A stretch of 64,000 bases of DNA from Massilia terrae (GCF_024753145.1 NZ_JANUGU010000001.1:620001-684000), one strand, 5' to 3'. Shown: positions 17,840 through 26,717, counted from the stretch's first letter. Notes: generated from the sequence alone by a model not told the origin. A program made the numbers and translations.

Positions 17840-19210
17840 CTATTCCGACGATTGAACGACTTCGGGACGTACGATTGCGACAGCACGCCACATCGCATCT
17901 TCATTGCTGGCCCAAGCGATTGGCTTTTGCTGTTTGCAAGCGCAGTGCTGCGCCAGAATCACGGCCGCGAGAGATGGGACTGCGCTGCAATCGCAGCACG
18001 CTGCGCCAGTCCTGATCACATCTTCGGATGTATCCAGTTCGGACGATATGGCAGACGCCAACGCCATCATTTCAAGCACACGATTCGGCCGATGACCTGT
18101 GTCGCTGACAATCGCAGCCAGCTCTGTTGCCTTAAGTTGTGCACGATCGATCGCGCGCACCGCCAGATCTGTGAGCAGTTTCGAGTCCGTGTTCCGTAAG
18201 TTGTCGGCAGCGGTATCCCGGCGATCTTCTTCGACTTGATGCAACACCGCGTGTGGTAGGGCAGTTTGTTCTGGCGCGTGCAGCAAGTCGGAGACAAGCA
18301 AGCCCGCCGCGCCTTCACCTGGAATCCTCCCGTTTGAGTTTGAGGACGTAAAAAGTGTTCTGTCCTCGCTCCAGCGCGCCACGGTCTGGTCGCCCACGTT
18401 CGATGCGAATGCCACGACCATTGTCAGTACAGCAGTCTCTCCAGACACGGCCAATCGATTTAGAATCTCCGCTAGCCTTTCCGAACCTGTTGCTTCCGAC
18501 CCCTGCGTGATGCGATCTGCCGGCCACCCGGTTTGGATGATGACGTTCACCATCCACGCACCAGCAGCACGCCGTTGCACGCATGTCCAGTCCTCAGGGG
18601 CGATTGCTTGTAAATGAAGCGTCTGCGTTTTTGTCCCAATTGCGCTCGCGAGATCATCGACCACTTGTGTGGCCAGCACTAGCGCGCGCCAGTGCTCGTC
18701 GATGAATTCCGCGTTGGCGAGACCGTTTGCGGCCATCCACTCCGCGATCTCATCGCGCAAGCTCTCGTCATCGGCGAGCGCGCAGCGCGCCGTCATCACG
18801 GGAAAGCCATCATCGTCGAGCAGTTCGCGGTCGAGATCGGGCCGCGCCTTGTTCGAACGGATCGCGGCGTAGACTTCCTCTGCCGATGATCCGCAGGGCA
18901 GCCGCAGCGCGCTGTCGAGGATGAGCAGGCCGCGATCACCGGCGGCGCTGGCTGCGACTGGCGCGGAAGCGGGCGAGGGCGTCGCGCGCTGTTCAAGCAT
19001 CCTGCGCGACAGCCACACACCGCTGGTGACGAGCAGTGGCGCACCGACCAAGCAGAATGCCAGCTCGCCGGCCGTCGGCATGCGATCCGTAATTCGCCAG
19101 TAGAGAATCGCGGCGCCCCAGCATCCGATGAAGAGCAGCCCGACCAGCAGCGCCGTCTTGCCCCACGCCGGCATCGGGCTCGCCACTGCCGCATTGACGG
19201 GGCTAGACAT
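17840..19210 (-). CDS. Unknown T6SS-associated protein with two TM segments
   Basis: I do not recognise this 456-residue protein with confidence. It has two N-terminal TM helices (about 19-38 and 51-68) and then a roughly 380-residue soluble part with LLILDSALRLPCG, DEHWRALVLATQVVDDLA and a Cys-rich region near the end (ACCDCSAV). The start at 19210 overlaps the PAAR gene by 8 bp and the stop is 8 bp before the SUMF1 gene, so the three are one operon. Some large two-TM proteins in T6SS clusters have thiolase-like soluble parts; I could not confirm that here. A role in cargo handling or self-protection is possible. Confidence 0.7.
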   Translation of the reverse strand: MSSPVNAAVASPMPAWGKTALLVGLLFIGCWGAAILYWRITDRMPTAGELAFCLVGAPLLVTSGVWLSRRMLEQRATPSPASAPVAASAAGDRGLLILDSALRLPCGSSAEEVYAAIRSNKARPDLDRELLDDDGFPVMTARCALADDESLRDEIAEWMAANGLANAEFIDEHWRALVLATQVVDDLASAIGTKTQTLHLQAIAPEDWTCVQRRAAGAWMVNVIIQTGWPADRITQGSEATGSERLAEILNRLAVSGETAVLTMVVAFASNVGDQTVARWSEDRTLFTSSNSNGRIPGEGAAGLLVSDLLHAPEQTALPHAVLHQVEEDRRDTAADNLRNTDSKLLTDLAVRAIDRAQLKATELAAIVSDTGHRPNRVLEMMALASAISSELDTSEDVIRTGAACCDCSAVPSLAAVILAQHCACKQQKPIAWASNEDAMWRAVAIVRPEVVQSSE

Positions 19211-19466
19211 TGTCCACGCTCGTCTGCTGTCCGGCGATGAGCGTAGCACCGCACCCGGTCCTGTCGCCGTGCCGTGCGGCCGGCTTGCCGTCCACGATCA
19301 AGGTCATGTCTCCGCTCGCGATTTGCGTGTTGCCGTGGATCGGGCAGCTCGCCTTGTCGCCCATGCGCGCGATGCCGACGCCGTCGATGTCGGAATGCTG
19401 CGATGCTTCGACGACGGTGCCTCCGTGCGAGGTCTTGTCGCCCAATCGGATCAGTGCTCCGGCCAT
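19203..19466 (-). CDS. PAAR domain protein
   Basis: This 87-residue PAAR protein is the sharp tip that caps VgrG in the T6SS. It shows the repeats MAGALIRLGDKTSHGG, IARMGDKASCPIHG and AARHGDRTGCGATL, with His and Cys residues placed to bind the tip zinc ion. It has no extension domain, so it is a plain PAAR rather than an effector fusion. It follows tssK by 16 bp and overlaps the next gene by 8 bp. Confidence 0.92.
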   Translation of the reverse strand: MAGALIRLGDKTSHGGTVVEASQHSDIDGVGIARMGDKASCPIHGNTQIASGDMTLIVDGKPAARHGDRTGCGATLIAGQQTSVDNV

Positions 19467-19482
19467 GCGAGAGTCTCCTTGA

Positions 19483-20823
19483 TTACGATGTCACGGCCAG
19501 AAGCTCCAGCCGCAAGTCCTTCAGTCCCGAGGGCACATAGATCGATGCCGACTGCGCCTGCAGCATGCGTTCGTACATTTGGCCTTTCGCCTCGAGCAGG
19601 AAGTAGCTGGTCTCCGGCCGCACCGGCACCGCCGCCGGAAGCTGCGGCGCATGCTGCAGCCGGACGCCGGGCAGCGCCGCCAGCACGCATTTCTCGACGT
19701 CGTCCGGCGCGCCGACCTTGAACCTTCGCGGCACGATCTCAATCAGTTCGATGGCAGCGATGTCAGCGGAGACCGCGATGTAGAAGTTGGTCTTGTCGTC
19801 GATCTTTCCCGAATCGAGTTTGCCGTGGTGGTAGGACGGCCGCGCCTCGGTCAGCGCAATCGCGAAGTATTTGGACGAGATGACGGTGTCGAGCAGCTCA
19901 CGGATGATCATGTGCAGCCTGGCGAAGCCCGGCGCGGGATCGGCATGCTGGTAGGCCGGCAAATCGGCCAGGGTCCAGCTCTTCGAGAAGGTCAACAGCT
20001 GGCCGGCCACGCCGAGCAGCTGTTCGAACAGCCGCTCTGGATGCAGGTCCGGATGGTTGATGTAGTGCGTGAGCGAAGCGCAGGCCGCGCTGGCGGTGTG
20101 CAGCAGCCAGAACGAGGACGCGTCGCCCGAGCGGAATTCGATCACGGTGCGGCTCGGTTCGCGCTGGTGCCCGTACAGCGCGCTCACCTTGGCCTGCAGC
20201 GCGTCCAACAGGCGGCGCAGCTGCAGGAACAACACCGGCGAAGCGCCAATTGACAGCGACGGCGGGACGAGGCTGTCGTCCAGCTCGAAGCCTCCGGTGG
20301 TGGCGCGCCGCAGGCGCAGCAGCGGGAAGCAGATGTACGAATCGCGCGGCTCGAATTCGGACACGATCCGCACCGCGCGCTTCAGGTAGGCCATCTGCAC
20401 CGGCGCCGCCTGCGTGTACAGATCGGCCGTCTCCTGGTTGGCCTGCACGTAGCGGGCGGCGTTCGATGCCTGTCCCGGTTGCGCGAAATTGCCGCTGAAG
20501 GGCTTGAGGCCGGGAAGGGCGGCGTAGTACGTGACCGTTTGCTGCGCCGGCTGCAGCAGGTTCAGGTCCACGGTCTCCGGCAGCTCGTCGATGTCCGGCG
20601 CGTCATACAGTTCCCCGTCCTGGTAGCGCAGCGACAGCGCGAGGATGCGCAGCACGCTGTTGGCGAGCGCATCGCGGTCGACCTTGAGCGCCTCGACGCC
20701 CCAGGCATAGGGGTGCACGGCGTGGATGCTCTTGTGCAGCCGGTGCTCGTGGTATTCGTCCTGGCGCTGGAAATGCTGCGGACGCAGCAGCAGCCCTTCT
20801 CCCCAAAGTACCTTGCAAGACAT
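19483..20823 (-). CDS. tssK: T6SS baseplate protein TssK
   Basis: This 446-residue TssK links the T6SS baseplate to the membrane complex. The N-terminus VLWGEGLLLRPQHFQRQD and the C-terminal SYFLLEAKGQMYERMLQ are typical, and the length matches the family (about 445). The ATG at 20823 follows AGGAGGGGAA, a strong ribosome site. It is first in a minus-strand operon (tssK, PAAR, TM protein, SUMF1) and faces away from tssE across 189 bp that must hold both promoters. Confidence 0.93.
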   Translation of the reverse strand: MSCKVLWGEGLLLRPQHFQRQDEYHEHRLHKSIHAVHPYAWGVEALKVDRDALANSVLRILALSLRYQDGELYDAPDIDELPETVDLNLLQPAQQTVTYYAALPGLKPFSGNFAQPGQASNAARYVQANQETADLYTQAAPVQMAYLKRAVRIVSEFEPRDSYICFPLLRLRRATTGGFELDDSLVPPSLSIGASPVLFLQLRRLLDALQAKVSALYGHQREPSRTVIEFRSGDASSFWLLHTASAACASLTHYINHPDLHPERLFEQLLGVAGQLLTFSKSWTLADLPAYQHADPAPGFARLHMIIRELLDTVISSKYFAIALTEARPSYHHGKLDSGKIDDKTNFYIAVSADIAAIELIEIVPRRFKVGAPDDVEKCVLAALPGVRLQHAPQLPAAVPVRPETSYFLLEAKGQMYERMLQAQSASIYVPSGLKDLRLELLAVTS

Positions 20824-21012
20824 TTCCCCTCCTAAACATTCGCCGGCAAGCTCTCACCATAGCTTTTTGGGATGAGCTTTTGCACCCAAACAATAGCTAC
20901 TCTTGCGCCTGCTCAAGGTGAGCGTGGCCGCCAAGCGCCGCGCCTGTTTTTTCCGTCGGATATGTGCAAAGATGTCTGTTGGAAATGCCGAACAGCACCC
21001 ACCGGGAGGCGC

Positions 21013-21489
21013 ATGAAAGGTTTCACGCCAGGCTTGTTCGACCGCTTGCTGGGCTTGCCGGCACGCTCCGGAACGGCCGCGGTGCGCATGACGGCGGAGG
21101 AATTGAAGGACGCAGTGGCGCGCGACCTGGAGGCCTTGCTCAATACGCGCCTGGTGATCCGCGAGGATGCACTGAAGGCCTTCCCCGAGTCCAGCAATTC
21201 GATCGTAAGTTACGGACTCACGGACTTCGCCGACCGTTCCCTGTCCAGTCCCGCGGATCGCGCTTTCATCTGCGCCTGCATCGAGAAAGCCATTGCGCAT
21301 CACGAGCCGCGCCTGCGCAATGTGCGTGCGTTGCTGGAAGTGCGCGAGCAGGCGGTCAACCGCCTGGCGTTTTCGATCTCCGCCCTGCTGGTGGCCAGCA
21401 GCACCCATGAGCCGGTGCAGTTCGATGCGGTGCTGCACCCGTCGACGCTCCAGTACAGCATCAGCAAGTCCACCCGTCCGGGAGCCTGA
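21013..21489 (+). CDS. tssE: T6SS baseplate protein TssE
   Basis: This 158-residue gp25/TssE-like protein starts with FTPGLFDRLLG and contains SIVSYGLTDFADRSL, the core gp25 motif, and the C-terminal LLVASSTHEPVQFDAVLH strand. TssE forms part of the baseplate that starts sheath assembly. The ATG at 21013 follows GGGAGG; the frame is open upstream to 20872 but without a better start. tssF follows 3 bp after its stop. Confidence 0.9.
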   Translation: MKGFTPGLFDRLLGLPARSGTAAVRMTAEELKDAVARDLEALLNTRLVIREDALKAFPESSNSIVSYGLTDFADRSLSSPADRAFICACIEKAIAHHEPRLRNVRALLEVREQAVNRLAFSISALLVASSTHEPVQFDAVLHPSTLQYSISKSTRPGA

Positions 21490-21492
21490 GGG

Positions 21493-23337
21493 ATGGAGGA
21501 CCTGCTTCCATACTACGAGCGCGAACTGGCCTGCTTGCGGAGCGGCCTGCGCGAATTCGCGGAACGCTATCCGAAGATCGCCGGGCGGCTGCTGATCGGC
21601 GGGGAAGTGTGCGAGGACCCGCATATCGAACGCATGATCGAGTCCTTCGGCCTGCTCAATGCGCGCATCGCCAAACGGCTGGACGACGACTACCCGGAAT
21701 TCACCGAGGCCCTGTTCGAGGCCCTGTATCCGCACTATCTGCGTCCGTTCCCATCGTGCTCGATCGCGCGCTTCGAATTTGGCAGCGCGGTCAACCAGCA
21801 GACCAGCGCCGGCGTGATCGCACGCGGAACGCAACTGGGCACAAGGCCGGTGCGTGGCGCGCCGTGCACCTTCCGCACGGTGTATCCGGTGGCGGTGGCG
21901 CCGCTGACGTTGGCTGATGCCGCGTTTGCGCCGATCATTCGGGCTCCGGAAGCAGTGACGCTGCCGGCCGGGATCACATCGGGCATCAGCATCACCATCG
22001 CCAGTACCGCCGCGCAAGCGTCGGTCTGCCAGCTCGGCGTGGAGAGGCTACACATCTTCATCGATGGCGAACCCTCGTTCTGCGCGGCGTTGCGCGATGC
22101 GCTGCTCATGCGCACAGCCGCTGCCTGGGTCGAAGCGGATCGGGGCAGCCGCTGGGTGCCGCTCGGTGCGATCCCGGTGAAGCCGGCCGGCTTCGAGCTG
22201 GACGAAGCCCTGATCGATTTCCCGGCGCGCTCGCATGCGGCATACCGGCTGCTGACCGAATACTTCTGCTTCCCGGAGAAGTTCAACTTCGTCGACCTTG
22301 ACCTCGCCGCCATCGCCGCCGCTCTGCCGCCGGAGACGCGCACGATCACGCTGCACCTCGGCCTCGGCGGCATGCGTTCGGACTCGAACACGGCGCGCAT
22401 GCTCGGCACGCTGTCGACCAACAATCTGCTGCTCGGCTGTACTCCAGTGGTGAACCTGTTCCGCATGCGCGGCGAACCAATCCGCGTCACGCACACCAGC
22501 GCGAGCTATCCCGTGCTGGCGGATGGCCGCCGCGCCTATGGCTTCGAGGTGCATTCAATCGATTCGGTCAACCTCGTGCGCCAGACGCCGCAGGGCGAAT
22601 CGGTGGTCGAGTTCCTGCCATTCTATTCGCTCAAGCACGGCCAGGCGCCCGAGCGCGAGGGCCACTATTGGGTGATGCGGCGCGACGAGCGACTGGCAGA
22701 AAAAAGCCCCGGCTACGAGACCGAAATTTCAATCGTCGACATCGACTTCGACCCGGCCGAGGTGGAGATCCACACCCTGAATCTGGAGTTGACCTGCACC
22801 AACCGCGACCTGCCTGCAGCCCTCGGCTACGGCCAGGCCGGTGGTGACCTGTTCGCGGAAGGAGGATCGAGCGTGAAGACGATCAGCTTCCTGCGCAAGC
22901 CCAGCCTGTCTTACCGCTTCGAACGAGAACGCAGCGCGCACTGGCGGCTGATTTCGCACCTGACGCTCAACCACCTGTCGCTGACGGACGGCGGCGCAGA
23001 CGCCTTTCGCGAGATGCTTGCGCTGTACGACCTGCCTCGCTCGCCGTCCTCGCGAAGGCAGATCGGTGGCATCGTCGGCATCGGGCAGAAGCCGGCGACG
23101 GCGTGGCTGGCCGGGAATCCGTTCTCCTGCCTGGTGCGCGGCGTCGAGGTGCGCCTTGTCATCGACGAGGAGGCCTTTGTCGGCAGCGGCATCCACGCTT
23201 TCGCGCACATCGTCGAGCGCTTCCTCGGGCTGTACGTTCACGCGAACAGCTTTACCCAACTGCTGCTGGTCTCCGCCCGGACCGGCGATGAGCTATTGCG
23301 ATGCGCACCGCGAAGCGGCGATTTGAGCCTGCTGTAA
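21493..23337 (+). CDS. tssF: T6SS baseplate protein TssF
   Basis: This 614-residue TssF (VasA/ImpG family) forms the baseplate wedge with TssG. It opens with the signature LLPYYERELACLRSGLREFA and RYPKIAGRL, then DDDYPEFTEALFEALYPHYL. The C-terminal part has GGIVGIGQKPAT and RGVEVRLVIDEEAF, as in other TssF proteins. The length is usual. It overlaps tssG by 37 bp. Confidence 0.95.
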   Translation: MEDLLPYYERELACLRSGLREFAERYPKIAGRLLIGGEVCEDPHIERMIESFGLLNARIAKRLDDDYPEFTEALFEALYPHYLRPFPSCSIARFEFGSAVNQQTSAGVIARGTQLGTRPVRGAPCTFRTVYPVAVAPLTLADAAFAPIIRAPEAVTLPAGITSGISITIASTAAQASVCQLGVERLHIFIDGEPSFCAALRDALLMRTAAAWVEADRGSRWVPLGAIPVKPAGFELDEALIDFPARSHAAYRLLTEYFCFPEKFNFVDLDLAAIAAALPPETRTITLHLGLGGMRSDSNTARMLGTLSTNNLLLGCTPVVNLFRMRGEPIRVTHTSASYPVLADGRRAYGFEVHSIDSVNLVRQTPQGESVVEFLPFYSLKHGQAPEREGHYWVMRRDERLAEKSPGYETEISIVDIDFDPAEVEIHTLNLELTCTNRDLPAALGYGQAGGDLFAEGGSSVKTISFLRKPSLSYRFERERSAHWRLISHLTLNHLSLTDGGADAFREMLALYDLPRSPSSRRQIGGIVGIGQKPATAWLAGNPFSCLVRGVEVRLVIDEEAFVGSGIHAFAHIVERFLGLYVHANSFTQLLLVSARTGDELLRCAPRSGDLSLL

Positions 23338-24332
23338 TCGAGCGCCTGTTCAAGGAACCGTATCGCTTCCGGTTCTTCCAGGCGGTGCGCCTGATCGAGC
23401 TCTGGCTGCGCCGGCGCGGCGTCACTGGCGATGTGTCGAGCTACCTGCGCTTCCAGAATTCGATGTCGCTCAGCTTCCCGGCAAGCGAGCTGGAAGCCAT
23501 CTGCGTCGAGCCGGCAGGCGCCGCGCCGGCCGAATTGCGGTACATCCGCATCACGCCCAGCTTCATGGGCTTCCTGGGCGGCCGAGGAGCGCTGCCAGTG
23601 CATTACACCGAGCGGCTGGCGCAGCACCAGCTATACCAGCGCGACGACGGACCGCGCGCCTTCCTCGATGCGCTGTCCAACCGTTCCCTGCTGATGTTCT
23701 ACGAGGCGTGGCGCAAGTACCGGCTGGAGTTCAAATGCCAGGCCGATGGCCGCGACCAGTTCCTGCCGCTGCTGCTGTCGCTCGCGGGCATGGGCGGAAC
23801 GTCCCTGCGCGGGAGGCTCGCTGCGGACGGAATCCGCGATGAATCGCTGGCCCATTTTGCGGCGGCGCTGCGTCACCGTCCCGCCTCGGCGGCGCAGATG
23901 GCGCGTGTGCTGTCGGCGTATTTCGGACAGCCGATCAGCATCGGGCAGTTTTCTGGTGCGTGGTACGAGGTCCCGCACGCGCAGCAGACCACACTTGGCG
24001 GCGCCGACGCCGTGCTGGGCGCGGGCGCGCTAGCGGGTTCGCGTGTGTGGCAGCGCGACTTGCGGCTGCTGCTCACCGTCGGTCCGCTCGATTACAGCAG
24101 CTTCGACGCCTTCCTGCCCGGCGGCCCGGCCGCACGGGCGCTGCGTGGAATGCTGTCGATGTTCACCGGCGCCGCGCTGGAATACGAAGTCGAGGTCGTG
24201 CTGCGCGCCGCCGAGGTGCGCAACGCGGCGCTGCGGCAAGGCGAGGGCGGGCGGCTGGGATGGGACGCTTTCCTGGTCCGCGGCCCGCAAACGCAGGACC
24301 GACGCGACGTGCGCTACCTGCTGCCGGATTGA
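23301..24332 (+). CDS. tssG: T6SS baseplate protein TssG
   Basis: This 343-residue TssG (VasB/ImpH family) begins RRFEPAVIERLFKEPYRFRF. It has FFQAVRLIEL, ITPSFMGFLGGRGALPVHYTE and LRLLLTVGPLDYSSFDAFLPGG, all family landmarks. It pairs with TssF in the baseplate wedge. Its start lies inside tssF (37-bp overlap) and its last 19 bp overlap the 3' end of the convergent flavoprotein gene. No further T6SS genes follow. Confidence 0.95.
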   Translation: MRTAKRRFEPAVIERLFKEPYRFRFFQAVRLIELWLRRRGVTGDVSSYLRFQNSMSLSFPASELEAICVEPAGAAPAELRYIRITPSFMGFLGGRGALPVHYTERLAQHQLYQRDDGPRAFLDALSNRSLLMFYEAWRKYRLEFKCQADGRDQFLPLLLSLAGMGGTSLRGRLAADGIRDESLAHFAAALRHRPASAAQMARVLSAYFGQPISIGQFSGAWYEVPHAQQTTLGGADAVLGAGALAGSRVWQRDLRLLLTVGPLDYSSFDAFLPGGPAARALRGMLSMFTGAALEYEVEVVLRAAEVRNAALRQGEGGRLGWDAFLVRGPQTQDRRDVRYLLPD

Positions 24333-25276
24333 GGCGGCTGGCGCAGCGCGGGTGGCAGGACGTTGTGGATGCGCGTGGCGGCCACCGCCGCCTGTCCGGC
24401 CGCCACCGCGATCTGGTTCAGGCTATGGGTGACGTCTCCGACCGCGTACACGCCCGGCACCGTGGTGCGCTGGTGCTTGTCCACTACCAGCTCCGCGCAC
24501 TCCGTGGTCTCGGCTCCCAGCGCGACGGCCAGCTCCGAACGCGCAGTCTCGCCCAGCATCGGATAGAACACGTCGGCCTCGTAGTCGGCGCCGTCCTGCG
24601 TGTGCATCCGCGGCTTCATGTCCGCGGTCAGGGTCACGCCGCGCAGTTGCGATTCAACGTAGCGCACGCCGGCCGCTTCCAGCCTGCGGCGCTGTTCGCC
24701 GTCCAGCGAGCACTGCTCGGCGCGCTCGAACAGCGTCACGTCGGCGCTGAAGGTGCGCATGAACAGGGCGTGCCCGACCGGGTTCCTGGCCGCGGTGGCG
24801 ACCGCGATCTGCTTGTCCATCACGTCGTAGCCATCGCACACGGGACACAGGCGCACCGCGCCGCAAGCGACGGCTTCCTCCCAGTTCTCGATCGGCAGGC
24901 CGGCGTCGGCGATGCCGGTGGCCAGCAGCACCGTCAACGCGCGCAGCTCGTGCACGCCGCCTTCCTCGTCGTGGTACTCGGCGGCGAAATGGCCGTCCTC
25001 GATCTGAAGGCGCTTGATTTCGCCGCGCATCACACTGCCGCCGTATTGCCCGAGCTGGCGCTCCAGGTTTTCGATCAGGCTTTCGCCGTTCACGCCAAGC
25101 GGGAAGCCGGGGTAGTTGTGCGACACCGGAATCAGGCGCAGGCGGCTGCGCCCCTTGTCGACCAGCGCGACGTTGCGGGTGAAGCGGCGCAGGTAGATCG
25201 CGGCGGTCAGGCCGCCGGGGCCGCCGCCGATGATGAGCGTGTCGTGGACCTTGGATGCTGGGACGAGCGGAGTCAT
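24314..25276 (-). CDS. Thioredoxin reductase-like flavoprotein
   Basis: This 320-residue FAD/NAD(P)-binding protein is of the TrxB family. The FAD motif GGGPGGLTAA is at 17-26. A redox pair CPVC is at 144-147, followed by DGYD. The final FAD motif is GVYAVGDVTH near 285. It lacks the clear GxGxxA NADPH motif of canonical TrxB (it reads AVATAARNPVG) and the active-site pair is CPVC instead of CATC. It may therefore be a divergent reductase rather than the housekeeping TrxB. It stands between tssG and a CDF exporter. Confidence 0.85.
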   Translation of the reverse strand: MTPLVPASKVHDTLIIGGGPGGLTAAIYLRRFTRNVALVDKGRSRLRLIPVSHNYPGFPLGVNGESLIENLERQLGQYGGSVMRGEIKRLQIEDGHFAAEYHDEEGGVHELRALTVLLATGIADAGLPIENWEEAVACGAVRLCPVCDGYDVMDKQIAVATAARNPVGHALFMRTFSADVTLFERAEQCSLDGEQRRRLEAAGVRYVESQLRGVTLTADMKPRMHTQDGADYEADVFYPMLGETARSELAVALGAETTECAELVVDKHQRTTVPGVYAVGDVTHSLNQIAVAAGQAAVAATRIHNVLPPALRQPPQSGSR

Positions 25277-25345
25277 CCCCGGATTATGGGAAAAGGAGCA
25301 GGGGCCGCCTATCGGTCCGCGCCTCAGCGGAGGGTAAGAACCGGC

Positions 25346-26263
25346 TTACAGGTGACCTACAGGTTCCGGCTGCAGGGTCACGTGGTCGATGCCGTATTTG
25401 GACAACAGCATGCCGCGCACGCGGTGCAGCACGGCCGGCCATTCGGCAAGGTCGCGGATTTCCAGGTGGCCAATGAGGGCAGGGTGGCCGGGCGACATGT
25501 CCCACACGTGCAGGTCGTGCACCGACAGCACGCCCGCAACCTGGGCCAGGTCGTCGCCCACCTGCAGGTAGTCGATGTGATGCGGCACACCTTCCATCAG
25601 GAAATGGTAAGACTCGTGCAGGATGCTCCAGGTCGAACGCAGGATCAGCAGCGACACGAAGATCGACAGCAGCGGGTCGATGCGCACCCAGCCGCTGAAG
25701 TAGATGACGGCGCCGGCGATGATGGCCGCGACCGATCCCAGCAGGTCGCCCAGCACGTTGATGAGCGCGGCGCGGGTGTTGATGTTCTGCTCTTCGCGCG
25801 ACAGCACGAAGGCGACCAGGATGTTGATGCAGGCGCCGATCGCCGCCACCACCAGCACCACGCCGCCCTTCACCGGTTCCGGCGTGGCCAGGCGCTGCGC
25901 CGCTTCGTAGACGATCCAGCACACCAGCGCGAGCATGGCCAGGCTGTTGACGAAGGCCGCCAGCGCCTCGGCGCGCACGAAGCCGAAGGAATGGCGCGCC
26001 GACGGCGGCCGCTTGGCGATGACCTGGGCCAGCAGGGCCAGGCCGAGGGCGGCGGCATCGGTCAGCATGTGCCCGGCGTCGGAAATCAGCGCGAGCGAGT
26101 TCGACAACCAGCCGGTCACCGCCTCGACCGCCGCGAACAGCAGGGTCAGGCCGAGCGCCAGCGCCATCGCGGTCTTGCTGCGCTCTTCGATGTAGTGGGC
26201 GTGGCGGGCGTCGCCGGCGCGGTGCTCGTGCAGGTGCGCGGAGGAGGTCGCTTGTTCAGGCAT
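25346..26263 (-). CDS. Cation diffusion facilitator (CzcD-like)
   Basis: This 305-residue inner-membrane metal/proton antiporter has six TM segments, a His-rich N-terminus (HLHEHRAGDARHAH) and a cytoplasmic C-terminal domain with VHDLHVWDMSPGHPAL. TM2 carries the metal site SDAGHMLTD (His65, Asp69). TM5 reads INVLGD, so Asn169 stands where Zn-type CDFs have His, followed by Asp173. Family members export Zn, Co or Cd. The ATG at 26263 follows a longer open frame to 26293. The gene is 69 bp from the flavoprotein and in the same direction. Confidence 0.9.
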   Translation of the reverse strand: MPEQATSSAHLHEHRAGDARHAHYIEERSKTAMALALGLTLLFAAVEAVTGWLSNSLALISDAGHMLTDAAALGLALLAQVIAKRPPSARHSFGFVRAEALAAFVNSLAMLALVCWIVYEAAQRLATPEPVKGGVVLVVAAIGACINILVAFVLSREEQNINTRAALINVLGDLLGSVAAIIAGAVIYFSGWVRIDPLLSIFVSLLILRSTWSILHESYHFLMEGVPHHIDYLQVGDDLAQVAGVLSVHDLHVWDMSPGHPALIGHLEIRDLAEWPAVLHRVRGMLLSKYGIDHVTLQPEPVGHL

Positions 26264-26336
26264 CGTTGTTATAGTGGATAGTGCGATCGGCAAGTGTACT
26301 GGAAAACGGGCGGGGGATCAGCCAGCAGCTGTGAAA

Positions 26337-26421
26337 CGCCGTCCCGGCGGAGGCCGGAACCCATTCTGACTGTCCGAAGTAGCAAACGGTCGATGGGCCC
26401 CGGCCTGCGCCGGGGCGACGG
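26337..26421. repeat. REP-like inverted pair
   Basis: Two inverted copies of the same palindrome family sit upstream of the tRNA gene. One is CGTCCCGGCGGAGGCCGGAACC; the other is GGGCCCCGGCCTGCGCCGGGGCGACG. About 40 bp separate them. They are close variants of the pairs near 9.3 kb and 54.0 kb. Confidence 0.8.
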
Positions 26422-26458
26422 GGCTATTTCAACGGTGTAATTTTTTGCAGTGCAACGC

Positions 26459-26487
26459 TTGCGCTGGCAGGGCCGCTTCTCTATAAT
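26459..26487 (+). promoter_or_regulatory. Promoter of the tRNA-Val gene
   Basis: A perfect -10 box TATAAT (26482-26487) lies 17 bp after TTGCGC (26459-26464). The -10 box ends 10 bp before the first base of the tRNA, which suits a stable-RNA promoter. Confidence 0.65.
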
Positions 26488-26497
26488 TGCTGTTCTC

Positions 26498-26574
26498 GGG
26501 CGGTTAGTTCAGCTGGTTAGAATACTTGGTCGACATCCAAGGGGTCGCAGATTCGAATTCTGCACCGCCCACCA
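26498..26574 (+). tRNA. tRNA-Val (GAC)
   Basis: A 77-nt cloverleaf with an encoded CCA. The acceptor stem GGGCGGT pairs fully with ACCGCCC. The D stem is GTTC/GAAT, the anticodon stem CTTGG/CCAAG, and the T arm GCAGA-TTCGAAT-TCTGC. The anticodon loop reads TCGACAT, giving anticodon GAC and an unusual C at position 33. The gene precedes thrS. Confidence 0.9.
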
Positions 26575-26691
26575 GAACACTCTAGTAAGAGCGAGAAAGG
26601 CACCGACGGTTATGACACCGCGAACTACCATGATGATGTGGGAGAATCGCTAGACGCGGTATCGGTGTTCTATTGCTCGACACTTCGAAAT

Positions 26692-26717
26692 AAACGCGCC
26701 TGGTGCGCGTTTTTTTT
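26692..26717 (+). terminator. Intrinsic terminator before thrS
   Basis: AAACGCGC and GCGCGTTT form an 8-bp stem around CTGGT, followed by a run of eight T (26710-26717). It can end the tRNA-Val transcript or act as an attenuator in the thrS leader; no thr-codon-rich leader peptide is seen. Confidence 0.8.

Noticed and set aside
23960..26281. 773-codon plus-strand frame across tssG, the flavoprotein and the CDF gene
   Set aside because: It crosses three well-supported genes and a gap; the product is Arg/Gly-rich noise.
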